Assembly: GCF_020880975.1 (NCBI RefSeq)
Contig: NZ_JAJIWP010000003.1
Location: forward strand, 682,001 to 746,000
Source of the DNA: Mucilaginibacter sp. UR6-1
Lineage (GTDB): Bacteria; Bacteroidota; Bacteroidia; Sphingobacteriales; Sphingobacteriaceae
Direction: 5' to 3'
Length of the DNA: 64,000 nt
How positions within the stretch are numbered: position 1 is the first letter of the stretch; every line of letters starts with the position of its first letter. Shown here one piece after another: positions 33,223 to 42,425 of this stretch. A program made the position numbers and the translations under genes. The notes below the pieces were generated by a model that had not been told where the DNA came from, ran no database searches, and saw nothing but the letters and a program-made list of their open reading frames with translations.

Positions 33223-36200
33223 ATGAAATCGATTGAAACCAATAATAACCTCAATAATATGAACCTGAAATTTTACAAACCAATTGTGTGGCTGCTGGCA
33301 TTTATATGCCTTTGCTGCCTGCAGGCTTACGCGCAGGACGCGGTGCAGATTACCGGCACCGTAAAAACCGGCAAAGGCGAAATACTTGCAGGTGTATCCG
33401 TACGGATAAAGAACACCACTACCGGCGCAGTAACCGATGCCAACGGCAAGTATACCCTGAGAGTGCCCAGCCGCTCGGCCGTATTACAAATATCATACAT
33501 CGGTTTTGCCACTAAGGAGGTACCCGTGGGTGCAGGCAATGTGCTCGATATTATTTTAGAGGAGAACAATAACCAGTTAAGTGATATTGTAGTAACCGCC
33601 CTGGGCATAAAGCGCGAATCAAAAAAGCTGGGCTACTCAACCGCTACCGTAAATACCGACCTGCTTACGGTTAACCGCACAACCAACGTGGGTAACAGTT
33701 TAGAGGGTAAAATAGCAGGTGTTAACGTTACGCCACCCGCCGGTGGCCCGGGCGGGTCAACCAAGATCCGCATCAGGGGGCAGTCATCATTTGGCGGCAA
33801 TAACTCACCATTAATTATTGTTAACGGCATCCCTATTAATAATACCTCTGTTTCGGCAGGCGGTTTCGCGGGTAATGGCGCGGGCAACGTAACCGGCGGC
33901 TCGTCTGACCAGGGCGACGGTTTGCAGAGCATCAACCAGGATGACATAGAAAGTATGACAGTACTGAAAGGTGCCGCCGCCGCCGCGCTGTACGGCTTTC
34001 GGGCTAAGGATGGCGCTATCATCATTACTACAAAAACAGGCAGCAAAACACAGGGTATAGGCATCGAGCTGAACTCCAACTACCAGGCCGACCAGGCGCT
34101 GGATTATACCGATTTTCAGTACGAATACGGCCAGGGCGAATACGGCAAACGCCAAACCACGCTTGCCGAGGCGCAAACTTTTGGCGTGCACAGTTTTGGC
34201 GAAAGGTTTGATGGCGCGCCAACCATTCAGTTTGATGGTTCAACGCAACCTTACTCGCCGTTTAAAAACCGCATCTCGCAGTTTTACCGTACGGGCCGTA
34301 ATTTTTCTAACTCGGTGGCCATATCAGGTGGCAGCGATAAGGGTAGCTTCCGTTTGTCGTTCGCTAATAATGATGCTAACGCCATTATGCCAAATTCCGA
34401 TTATCATAAAAAGATATTCAACCTCGGGCTCAATTATAAGGTTACGCCAAAGCTTAGTTTGCAACTGAATGCCAACTACTCAAACGAGTACAACCACAAC
34501 CCGCCGCAAATTGGTATTCAGGATATGAATGCCAATACCACCATTTATACCCTGGCCAACAGTATTAATACCGACTGGCTGAAGAATTATAAAGACCCTA
34601 ACGGTAACGAGATGCCGCTTTCGCGCTTTACCAACCGTAACAACCCATATTGGGTGACTATGCAAAGGTTTGAGAATGTGCACCGTGACCGTATTTTCGG
34701 TAATGCCTCATTACGTTACCAGTTTACCGACTGGTTGTATTTGCAGGCACGCATAGGGCAGGATTATTTTACCCGCCCGTACAACTATAACCGCCCTACA
34801 GGTACCCGTTCTATCGGCGCGGTAACTACCGGCTTCAACGGCTATTACTACCAGGATGTAACCACTTTCAGAGAACGTAATATGGATTTCCTGATCGGCG
34901 CTAACAAAAAGGTAAAGGATTTTGGCTTTGACCTTACCCTGGGTGGCAATGCCATGAAACAGGTAAGCGATGTTATGGGTACAGCGGTTACCAACTTCTT
35001 TGTACGCGATTTATACACCATCAGTAACGGGCAGGTAAAAAACCCTAACTACAGTTATTTTGAAAAACGGGTTAACTCGGTTTATGGCTCGTTCGAGGTA
35101 TCATACAAAAACTTTTTGTATGTAACCGCTACCGCCCGTAACGATTGGTTTTCAACCCTCAATATCAACTCCAACAGCTACCTGTATCCATCAGTAAGCG
35201 CCAGCTTTGTGTTTAGTGATGCCATACGCATGCCATCGTGGATTGATTATGGTAAGGTGCGCATAGCTTATGCCGAAGTAGGCGGCGATACCGACCCTTA
35301 TGCCAATACGTTGTATTACTCGCTAAACTCTAATCCGTTTGGCGGTACCGCGCTGGGCTCCATTAACAGCGATATTAGTCCGAATGCGGGCCTGCGACCG
35401 TTAAAGGTGAAGGAAAAGGAGGCCGGTTTGGAGATCAGGACATTTAACAGCCGCCTGAACCTGGATATGTCTGTTTACGAAAAAAACACCGTTGACGAGA
35501 TATTGAATGTAGATGTTTCGGTAGCGTCGGGTTTCAATTCAACCAAAGTAAATATTGGTAAGCTGCGCAACCGTGGCGTTGAGGCATTACTGACCATTGT
35601 GCCTATTAAAAAGACCGGCTTTAATTGGGAAACCGCCTTTAACGGATCATACAACGCCTCAAAAGTTCAGGAACTGGCTAACGGACAGGCCAGGGTTGAT
35701 GTAGGCACGGGCGAGTTCTTCGGTACCGTATCGCATGAGGTAGGTTTACCGCTGGCATCGCTGCGTGGGTTTGATTACCGCCGCGATGCACAGGGCCGTA
35801 TCGTTACCATCAACGGTTTACCGCAGCGCGGCGAGCTGACCACCTTCGGCAGCGCTATACCTAAATGGGTAGGCGGCTGGACCAATACCTTCCGCTACAA
35901 GGGCTTCCGTGTATTTACGCAGGTTGATTTTAAGGCCGGTGCCAAGATCATGTCAAACTCCAACCTCAACTTTTTGCGTGAGGGCTTGTCGCAGCAATCA
36001 TTGGTTGGCCGCGAGGGTGGGGTAGTGTTTGATGGTGTTAACCCTGATGGTACACCCAATACCACCGCTGTTGAGGCCGAAACCTTTTACTCCAACTACC
36101 GCACCACCAACATAGCCACACCATTTATCTATAACGCGGCATTTGTTAGATGGAGATCCATATCGGTAGGTTATGATTTCAGCAAGTACATGAAAAAAAC

Positions 36201-36378
36201 CTTTATCAAAGGCCTCAATGTATCGCTGTTGGTTAACAACGTGCTGATGATCAAAAAGTACATTGATAACCTCGATCCGCAGGCCAGCGTTTCAGCGTCA
36301 GATAACCTGCAGGGCATTGAATCGCATACGCTGCCAACCACGCGCAGCTACGGTGTCAACGTAAATGTTAAACTCTAA
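33223..36378 (+). CDS. SusC/RagA family TonB-dependent transporter
   Basis: 1051 residues, a normal SusC length. The signal sequence is IVWLLAFICLCCLQAYAQ; an internal ATG at 33259 would give a shorter n-region. After it comes a carboxypeptidase-like regulatory domain (VQITGTVKTGKGEILAGVSVRIKNT) and the plug with its TonB-box-like DIVVTALGIKRESKKLGYS, RIRGQSSFGGNNSPLIIVNGIP and VLKGAAAAALYGFRAKDGAIII. The rest is a 22-strand outer-membrane barrel. It imports a ligand bound by the SusD lipoprotein encoded directly downstream (the long frames overlap). This is the first gene of the sugar-acid locus. Confidence 0.96.
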   Translation: MKSIETNNNLNNMNLKFYKPIVWLLAFICLCCLQAYAQDAVQITGTVKTGKGEILAGVSVRIKNTTTGAVTDANGKYTLRVPSRSAVLQISYIGFATKEVPVGAGNVLDIILEENNNQLSDIVVTALGIKRESKKLGYSTATVNTDLLTVNRTTNVGNSLEGKIAGVNVTPPAGGPGGSTKIRIRGQSSFGGNNSPLIIVNGIPINNTSVSAGGFAGNGAGNVTGGSSDQGDGLQSINQDDIESMTVLKGAAAAALYGFRAKDGAIIITTKTGSKTQGIGIELNSNYQADQALDYTDFQYEYGQGEYGKRQTTLAEAQTFGVHSFGERFDGAPTIQFDGSTQPYSPFKNRISQFYRTGRNFSNSVAISGGSDKGSFRLSFANNDANAIMPNSDYHKKIFNLGLNYKVTPKLSLQLNANYSNEYNHNPPQIGIQDMNANTTIYTLANSINTDWLKNYKDPNGNEMPLSRFTNRNNPYWVTMQRFENVHRDRIFGNASLRYQFTDWLYLQARIGQDYFTRPYNYNRPTGTRSIGAVTTGFNGYYYQDVTTFRERNMDFLIGANKKVKDFGFDLTLGGNAMKQVSDVMGTAVTNFFVRDLYTISNGQVKNPNYSYFEKRVNSVYGSFEVSYKNFLYVTATARNDWFSTLNINSNSYLYPSVSASFVFSDAIRMPSWIDYGKVRIAYAEVGGDTDPYANTLYYSLNSNPFGGTALGSINSDISPNAGLRPLKVKEKEAGLEIRTFNSRLNLDMSVYEKNTVDEILNVDVSVASGFNSTKVNIGKLRNRGVEALLTIVPIKKTGFNWETAFNGSYNASKVQELANGQARVDVGTGEFFGTVSHEVGLPLASLRGFDYRRDAQGRIVTINGLPQRGELTTFGSAIPKWVGGWTNTFRYKGFRVFTQVDFKAGAKIMSNSNLNFLREGLSQQSLVGREGGVVFDGVNPDGTPNTTAVEAETFYSNYRTTNIATPFIYNAAFVRWRSISVGYDFSKYMKKTFIKGLNVSLLVNNVLMIKKYIDNLDPQASVSASDNLQGIESHTLPTTRSYGVNVNVKL

Positions 36379-36394
36379 CCATCCCGAAATCATC

Positions 36395-37948
36395 ATGAAA
36401 AAGAAATATATCATCGCTTTACTGGCAACCATAGTAACGCTTGGAGCCTGTAAAAAGAATTTTGAGGAGATCAACGTAAACCCGGTGCTGCCGTCAGATC
36501 TTGAACCTTCGTACCTGTTCTCCAACGCCCAGTTCAGCGCCGCGTTGCCTAATTACTACTATCAGCCCATGATCGTTCAGCAACTGATAACACCCAACAC
36601 CGGCGTACTGGAAGGCGGCAACCACAACGTGAGTTATGACCCGAATGCCAACATCACCTTTAACTATATGTACCGCAGTACCAGTAACACTACCGGTGGT
36701 ATAGTTACCGGGCCGGTGGTGCTGCTTACCACCGTGCTCGATAAGCTGAAAGATCAGCCTGCGCGAAGCAACCTGTACAATATGGCCCGTATTTTTAAGG
36801 CTTATGTATTTATGATACTGGTTGATACCTACGGCGATGTGCCTTACACCGAAGCGGGTAAAGGTTACCTGGAAGGCATCAACCTGCCTAAATATGATAA
36901 CCAGCAGGATATTTACACGGATATTTTGAAGGAGCTTGACGAGGCCACCAAAGCCCTGGATGCCAGCAAAGCCATTGAGGCCGGCGACCTGTTTTATAAA
37001 GGCGACATCCCCAAATGGAAAAAACTGGGCAACTCGCTATTACTGCGTGCCGCAATGCGTTACAGCAAGATAGACGCGACAAAGGCGCAGCAATATGTAA
37101 GTATCGCGGTAAGTGGCGGCCTCATGCAATCAAACGCCGATAATGCTTTGATACAGTTCAATAGCACGTTTAATAGCCCGACCGGTAGCTGGTTCCAGGC
37201 TACCGAGCGCGGTAACATTTACCTGGCCGCGCCGTTTGTGGAGTATTTGCAGGATACGGATGACCCGCGCCTGCGTGTTATCTCCGTTAAATACGCGCAG
37301 CCTGCCAATCCGCTGGCAACGGTGGGTACAGAAAATACCAACCCTGCCGATCAGTTGGGGATGCCTTTGGGTTATAATGAATCTACCATCAGCACCGCGC
37401 CCGGCTTTCCGGGACGGCTTGGCGCGGGCTATGCTTACTCGCAGGTTAACCGCCGCACTTTAGGTAAAATAGATATTCCGGAATTTTATGTAACCTACTC
37501 GCAAACTACCTTGCTTTTGGCCGAAGCCGTACAACGTGGCTGGGCAACCGGTACCGTAGCAACTTTGTATGCCAATGGGGTAAAGGCACATATGGATCAA
37601 CTGGCGCAGTATGATGGTACGGCAACCATAAGTGCCGATGCGCAAAACGCTTACCTGCTGGCTAATCCATTTAACCCGGCAAACGCTTTGGAGCAGATCA
37701 ATACACAATACTGGGTATCATCATTCCTTAACGGCAACGAGGCCTGGGCTAATTTTCGCCGAAGCGGGTACCCGGTCTTAACGCCAAACCCGTACCCAAC
37801 GGCTGATGCCTCGGTAAAAGGCGCGTTTATCCGCAGGTTAACCTATCCGCTACGCGAGCAAACTGTAAACGCTGCCAACTACCAGGCAGCCGTATCGCAT
37901 AACGGGCCGGATAACCTGGCCACACGCGTTTTTTGGGATAAGGAATAA
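36395..37948 (+). CDS. SusD/RagB-like outer-membrane lipoprotein
   Basis: 517 residues from the ATG at 36395, 16 bp after the susC stop. The lipoprotein signal ends TIVTLGACKKNFEEIN (lipobox LGAC). The mature protein has the helical TPR-like SusD fold, of the SusD-like 2 branch: SYLFSNAQFSAALP, ARIFKAYVFMILVDTYGDVPYTEA, LGNSLLLRAAMRYSKID and QYWVSSFLNGNEAWANFRRSGYP. It sits on the cell surface as a lid on SusC and binds the substrate. An earlier in-frame start at 36365 inside susC is unlikely. Confidence 0.94.
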   Translation: MKKKYIIALLATIVTLGACKKNFEEINVNPVLPSDLEPSYLFSNAQFSAALPNYYYQPMIVQQLITPNTGVLEGGNHNVSYDPNANITFNYMYRSTSNTTGGIVTGPVVLLTTVLDKLKDQPARSNLYNMARIFKAYVFMILVDTYGDVPYTEAGKGYLEGINLPKYDNQQDIYTDILKELDEATKALDASKAIEAGDLFYKGDIPKWKKLGNSLLLRAAMRYSKIDATKAQQYVSIAVSGGLMQSNADNALIQFNSTFNSPTGSWFQATERGNIYLAAPFVEYLQDTDDPRLRVISVKYAQPANPLATVGTENTNPADQLGMPLGYNESTISTAPGFPGRLGAGYAYSQVNRRTLGKIDIPEFYVTYSQTTLLLAEAVQRGWATGTVATLYANGVKAHMDQLAQYDGTATISADAQNAYLLANPFNPANALEQINTQYWVSSFLNGNEAWANFRRSGYPVLTPNPYPTADASVKGAFIRRLTYPLREQTVNAANYQAAVSHNGPDNLATRVFWDKE

Positions 37949-37965
37949 CCAACCAAATACTACCT

Positions 37966-38892
37966 ATGAAAAACAGGATCATAATGCTTGCAGCGCTGCT
38001 TTTGGCGGCGCTGCATTTACAGGCCCAGCAGGTAACCTTAACGCCCGATCAGATCAAACTGCTTACCGCCGACTGGAAAGGTGAGCGCTCGCCTGATGGC
38101 CGTCCCCACGTGGCTGACGATGTGCTGGAGCGTTTTAAGAATGTGGGCATTGAAGACGTTTGGGGCTTTTTGCGCGGCAAGAGCTACCAAAACCAGTTTG
38201 AGGGCGATTGGATGATACTGCATCCCGACAGCGTAATGGTTGGCCGGGCGGTAACTGCCCAATATATGCCCCTGCGCCCTGATGTGGATAAGGTAATTAA
38301 AGATAAGGGCAAAGCCGAAGGCCGTGTAGGGCCAACCAACTCGTGGCCGATTGACGTTTTGAAGAATGGCGACATCTATGTGGCCGATGGTTTTAACAAG
38401 GTGGTTGATGGTACGCTGATTGGCGATAACCTGGGCAATTCCATCTATGCCAAAACCAAACGGGGCGTGGTATTTTACGGCTCGGTGCGCGATTTGGAAG
38501 GGCTTAACGAGATCAAGGGCTTTAACGGCTGGATCAAGGCGGTCGATCCATCGTACCTGCAACAGGTAATGCTGGCGGGTATCAACGTACCTGTACGTAT
38601 CGGGCGCGCTACGGTACTGCCCGGCGATGTGGTGCTGGCCAAGCGTGGCGGTACGCTGTTTATTCCCGCATCTTTGGCAGAAGAGGCAGTTATCACCGCT
38701 GAATTTATTGTGCTGCGCGACGAATACGGTCACCAGCGCCTGCGCGAGGGTAAGTATACGCCGGGGCAGATTGACAGCCAGTGGACCGAGGAGATCAAAA
38801 ACGATTTCATCAAATGGCTAAACAGTTACCCCGGCAAACTGCCCATGACCCGCAAACAACTCGACGATTACATGAAAAACCGTACCTGGTAA
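37966..38892 (+). CDS. Exported RraA-like (HMG/CHA aldolase family) protein
   Basis: 308 residues. A clear Sec signal peptide (IIMLAALLLAALHLQAQ) starts it, which is unusual because RraA-fold enzymes are normally cytosolic. The RraA fold is recognised by DVLERFKNVGIEDVWGFLRG, GDNLGNSIYAKTKRGVVFYGSVRDLEGL (the pyruvate- and metal-site region with conserved Arg-Asp) and VLPGDVVLAKRGGTLFIP. Members cleave 4-hydroxy-4-methyl-2-oxoglutarate or 2-keto-3-deoxy sugar acids to give pyruvate, or are non-enzymatic. It lies 17 bp after susD and 21 bp before the enolase-superfamily gene, so it is in the operon. Inferred role: periplasmic aldol cleavage of a keto sugar acid. Confidence 0.85.
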   Translation: MKNRIIMLAALLLAALHLQAQQVTLTPDQIKLLTADWKGERSPDGRPHVADDVLERFKNVGIEDVWGFLRGKSYQNQFEGDWMILHPDSVMVGRAVTAQYMPLRPDVDKVIKDKGKAEGRVGPTNSWPIDVLKNGDIYVADGFNKVVDGTLIGDNLGNSIYAKTKRGVVFYGSVRDLEGLNEIKGFNGWIKAVDPSYLQQVMLAGINVPVRIGRATVLPGDVVLAKRGGTLFIPASLAEEAVITAEFIVLRDEYGHQRLREGKYTPGQIDSQWTEEIKNDFIKWLNSYPGKLPMTRKQLDDYMKNRTW

Positions 38893-38913
38893 CCCTACTA
38901 AACCTATAATGAT

Positions 38914-40395
38914 ATGAAAAACGAATTACTCAGGCTGTTAGCCAATGGCAAGCAATTGGATAAGCAATCAAAGGCAACACCCGCATCAACCCAACCCGAA
39001 GAAACCAAGGGCTCGGCAAGGCGCGATTTTTTAAAGAAATCGGCATTAGGCGGTGGCCTGGCGTTGGGCGGTATGCTATTCGCCTCTGCTGAGGATACGC
39101 TGGCGCAATCAACCTCAAAAGTGAACCGTAATAGCTCTCCGTCAGAATTAAAGATTACCGATATGCGGTACATCGTACCCATGACCACCGTTGGCCGTTG
39201 CCCCATCATCCGTATTGAAACTAACCAGGGCATTTACGGGCTTGGCGAGGTGCGCGATGGTGCCGACCCACGCTATGCCCTTATGCTGAAAAGCCGCATT
39301 TTAGGTATGAACCCATGCAGTGTAGAGATGGTATTTAAGGCGATTAAACAATTCGGCTTTCATGGCAGGCAGGCGGGCGGCGTTTGCGCCGTCGAGATGG
39401 CGCTGTGGGATTTGGCAGGAAAGGCTTACAATGTACCCGCTTACCAGTTGTTGGGCGGTAAATATCGGGATACGGTAAGGCTTTATGCCGATACCCCCGA
39501 GGAAGAGGATATGACCGCCTTTAGCGCCAAGGTGAAGGACAGGCTGGTTACCAAAGGCTATACCTGGCTAAAAATGGATCTGGGTATCGAGCTGATAAAG
39601 GATATACCCGGTACCACCGTTAACTCCGGCTTTTGGAAAGGCAGCCAGTGGAACGATAAACCCATGACGCTGGGCAATACCAAGCACCCTTTTACCCAGA
39701 TACAGATCACCGAGAAAGGGCTTGACGAAATAGCCAAATATGTGGATAAGGTGCGCAGCGCGGTAGGGTATGATGTACCGCTATCATCAGATCATTTCGG
39801 GCATTTTGATACCAATAACGCCATCAGGCTGGCCCGCAAGCTGGAGCCATACCGGTTGGCCTGGATGGAAGATATGGTGCCCTGGGAGTACACCCAGCAG
39901 TGGAAAGAGATCACCAATGCGATAGAAACACCAACATTAACGGGAGAAGATATATACCTTAAAGAAGAATTCATTAAATTGGTCGACCATCACGCGGTTG
40001 ATATCATCCACCCTGACCTTTCATCGTCGGGTGGGTTGCTCGAAACCAAAAAGATAGGCGATTATGCAGAAGAACATGGCGTAGCCATGGCCATGCACTT
40101 TGCCGGTACGCCGGTAGCCTTTATGGCCAATGTGCATTGCGCTGCCGCTACGCAAAACTTTTTGGCGCTTGAGCATCACAATATTGATTTGCCTTACTGG
40201 GAAAGCTACGTGAAAACGGTTGATAAAAAACCGCTGATCGATAAAGGTTTCGCCTTAGTGCCTGATTCGCCGGGCCTGGGTATCGAGCTTAACGAGGATG
40301 TGCTGAAACAACACCTCGACCCGAAAGACAAATCATGGTTTGTACCCACCAGGGAGTGGGATGAGAAACGATCGTGGGATAGGTTATGGAGTTAA
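38914..40395 (+). CDS. Tat-exported mandelate racemase/muconate lactonizing-type enolase superfamily protein
   Basis: 493 residues. The N-terminus (about residues 36-70) is a twin-arginine signal SARRDFLKKSALGGGLALGG after a long polar lead, so the folded enzyme is exported. The enolase-superfamily domain runs from about 85. Metal ligands and acid/base residues are visible: LKMDLG, SDHFGHFD, WMEDMVPWEY (Glu), LTGEDIYLKEEF (Glu), IIHPDLSSSGGLLETKK (Asp) and MHFAGTPV (His). Members dehydrate or racemise sugar acids. With a Tat signal it would work in the periplasm next to the RraA-like protein. The exact substrate is unknown. Confidence 0.88.
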   Translation: MKNELLRLLANGKQLDKQSKATPASTQPEETKGSARRDFLKKSALGGGLALGGMLFASAEDTLAQSTSKVNRNSSPSELKITDMRYIVPMTTVGRCPIIRIETNQGIYGLGEVRDGADPRYALMLKSRILGMNPCSVEMVFKAIKQFGFHGRQAGGVCAVEMALWDLAGKAYNVPAYQLLGGKYRDTVRLYADTPEEEDMTAFSAKVKDRLVTKGYTWLKMDLGIELIKDIPGTTVNSGFWKGSQWNDKPMTLGNTKHPFTQIQITEKGLDEIAKYVDKVRSAVGYDVPLSSDHFGHFDTNNAIRLARKLEPYRLAWMEDMVPWEYTQQWKEITNAIETPTLTGEDIYLKEEFIKLVDHHAVDIIHPDLSSSGGLLETKKIGDYAEEHGVAMAMHFAGTPVAFMANVHCAAATQNFLALEHHNIDLPYWESYVKTVDKKPLIDKGFALVPDSPGLGIELNEDVLKQHLDPKDKSWFVPTREWDEKRSWDRLWS

Positions 40396-40421
40396 TTAAC
40401 CAATTTAAAACTTAAAAACTT

Positions 40422-41534
40422 ATGGTACCAGCTAAAGTTTATTACGCGTTCTCGTTTCTTATTTTATTGGGTTTTATAACGGTATCAGCAACGGGCCACC
40501 CGCAATGGGGTGGCTGGTTGCTGATGCTTTTTTTTATAGCCCTTGCTATGGCCTTCAGGCAGCATCCCAAGCTCAAAGGCTTTTCGTTTACCATCATGAT
40601 CTTCGCGGCGGTGAGTTTGGCCATGTACTACCCGCAGTATTTTGTACAGGTGGGCGATTTTAAATTGTCAAAGCTCATTATCCCGTTATTGCAGATCATC
40701 ATGTTCGGTATGGGGAGCGAGCTGAGCATGAAGGAGCTTGCTACTGTGCTTAAACAGCCAAAAACCATCATCATCGGGGTGATTTGCCATTACACGGTGA
40801 TGCCATTGGTGGGTTACATTTTGGCTAATACCTTTAACTTTCCGCCCGAGATTGCCGCCGGAATTATATTGGTGGGCTGCTGCCCGAGTGGTTTGGCATC
40901 CAACGTAATGTCATATTTGGCGAGGGCTAACCTGGCGCTGTCAATCGCTATTACTACCGTATCAACACTGCTTGCACCGGTATTTACACCACTGCTGATG
41001 CGCTTATTAGCAGGCCGGTTGGTTGAGGTGCATTTTTTAGATATGGCCTGGGATACCACCAAGGTAGTATTGCTGCCCATCATCGCAGGAGCCTTGTTCC
41101 ATGCCTTGGTGCGTGGCAAGGTTAAATGGCTGGACAGTATTATGCCACTTATTTCCATGATCGGTATCGGCCTCATCATCGTGGTAATTACTTCGGCAGG
41201 GCATCAAAGTTTACTGAATGTAGGCTTGTTGCTTATAGTGGCGGTATTCATCCATAACGTATCCGGCTATGCGCTGGGTTATTGGCTGGGCAGGCTGATG
41301 GGCTTTGCCGAAAAGGATTGCCGTACCATATCCCTCGAAGTGGGGATGCAAAACGGCGGACTGGCATCAGGCCTTGCGCTGCTAATGGGCGGACTGGCCA
41401 CTATTGGGCTGGCACCGGCTATTTTTGGTCCGCTGATGAATATTACCGGTTCATCATTAGCTACCTGGTGGCATGGCAAAATTCCGCCCGAAGACCTGCA
41501 GGTTGAAGCGCCTGCGCAACATCACCATAATTAA
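40422..41534 (+). CDS. Bile acid:sodium symporter (BASS) family transporter
   Basis: A 370-residue membrane protein with about ten transmembrane helices. The pattern matches BASS/PanS-type carriers: QIIMFGMGSELSMKELATVLKQPK, CHYTVMPLVGYILANTF, VGCCPSGLASNVMSYLARANLALSIAITTVSTLLAP and TISLEVGMQNGGLASGLALL. The two broken-helix segments (GCCPSGLASN and EVGMQNGGLA) form the Na+/substrate site. BASS proteins carry bile acids, pantoate, pyruvate and other organic anions. In this operon it is well placed to take a keto acid or sugar acid across the inner membrane. 26 bp after the enolase-superfamily gene. Confidence 0.9.
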   Translation: MVPAKVYYAFSFLILLGFITVSATGHPQWGGWLLMLFFIALAMAFRQHPKLKGFSFTIMIFAAVSLAMYYPQYFVQVGDFKLSKLIIPLLQIIMFGMGSELSMKELATVLKQPKTIIIGVICHYTVMPLVGYILANTFNFPPEIAAGIILVGCCPSGLASNVMSYLARANLALSIAITTVSTLLAPVFTPLLMRLLAGRLVEVHFLDMAWDTTKVVLLPIIAGALFHALVRGKVKWLDSIMPLISMIGIGLIIVVITSAGHQSLLNVGLLLIVAVFIHNVSGYALGYWLGRLMGFAEKDCRTISLEVGMQNGGLASGLALLMGGLATIGLAPAIFGPLMNITGSSLATWWHGKIPPEDLQVEAPAQHHHN

Positions 41535-41545
41535 TCGATGTAATT

Positions 41546-42424
41546 ATGAAAACACGCTTGTTTAAGTCCCTGTTATTACTGATAGCGATAATGGCCGGTG
41601 TTAATGGCGATGCTTTTGCACAAGCTGATTCTACTGTTATCAGTTTATGGAAGAACGGTGCGCCGGGTTTTGAAAGCCGCCGTACCGAACCCGAGAAGGG
41701 CGATAAATACATCAGCAATATTCATAACCCAACCATAACGGTTTATTTGCCGCCTAAGGATAAGGCAAACGGTGCCGCGGTGCTGGTATGCCCCGGCGGC
41801 GGGCACCGTATGCTGGTTATTAATTCAGAAGGCAGGGAAGCGGCCCAATTTTTAAACAGCCTGGGTATTGTGGCTGTGGTTTTAAAGTACAGATTGGCGC
41901 GAGATACCAACTCTGTATACAAATTAGATGTACATGCCCCGCAGGATGCCATGCGTGCCATGCGCCTGATCCGCAGCAATGCCCAACAATGGGGTGTTGA
42001 TACCGCGCGTATCGGCATGATGGGCTTTTCGGCAGGTGGCGAAGTGGTGGATATGGTTGCCTTTAACACTTATAAACAACCGCTAAAACCTGTCGACGTG
42101 ATCGATAAACTGAATTACAAACCCAACTTTGTTATACTGGTTTATCCGGGCCCGCTTGGCGTGCCGCAAAAGGTTGAACGCGATGCGCCACCTGCGTTTC
42201 TCATAGCGGCTAATGATGATGTTTGCTGCTCGCCGCCCATAGTAACGCTGCTGCAAAAGTATCGCGAAGCCGGCGTACCTGTTGAGGCGCACATTTTTTC
42301 AAAAGGCGATCATGCTTTTAATATGGGTAAACGCGCAAAGCTGCAATCGCTAAAAGCATGGCCGCAGCGCCTTGCCGACTGGTTTGCTGATAACGATTAC
42401 TTTAACAAGCAGGCAAGTAAATAA
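41546..42424 (+). CDS. Exported alpha/beta-hydrolase (carbohydrate-esterase-like)
   Basis: 292 residues. The signal peptide is FKSLLLLIAIMAGVNGDAFA. The alpha/beta-hydrolase fold has PGGGHRM (oxyanion loop), nucleophile Ser162 in MGFSAGGEVV, Asp in IAANDDVC and His in KGDHAFNMG. The layout is typical of the acetyl xylan esterase / BD-FAE-like group, which removes acetyl or feruloyl groups from plant polysaccharides or hydrolyses lactones. It lies 11 bp after the transporter gene and ends the operon, 1 bp short of the convergent GHL6-like gene. Confidence 0.88.
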   Translation: MKTRLFKSLLLLIAIMAGVNGDAFAQADSTVISLWKNGAPGFESRRTEPEKGDKYISNIHNPTITVYLPPKDKANGAAVLVCPGGGHRMLVINSEGREAAQFLNSLGIVAVVLKYRLARDTNSVYKLDVHAPQDAMRAMRLIRSNAQQWGVDTARIGMMGFSAGGEVVDMVAFNTYKQPLKPVDVIDKLNYKPNFVILVYPGPLGVPQKVERDAPPAFLIAANDDVCCSPPIVTLLQKYREAGVPVEAHIFSKGDHAFNMGKRAKLQSLKAWPQRLADWFADNDYFNKQASK

Positions 42425-42425
42425 A

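Noticed and set aside
38038..38733. Minus-strand frame of 231 codons inside the RraA-like gene
   Set aside because: Shadow frame without domain features.
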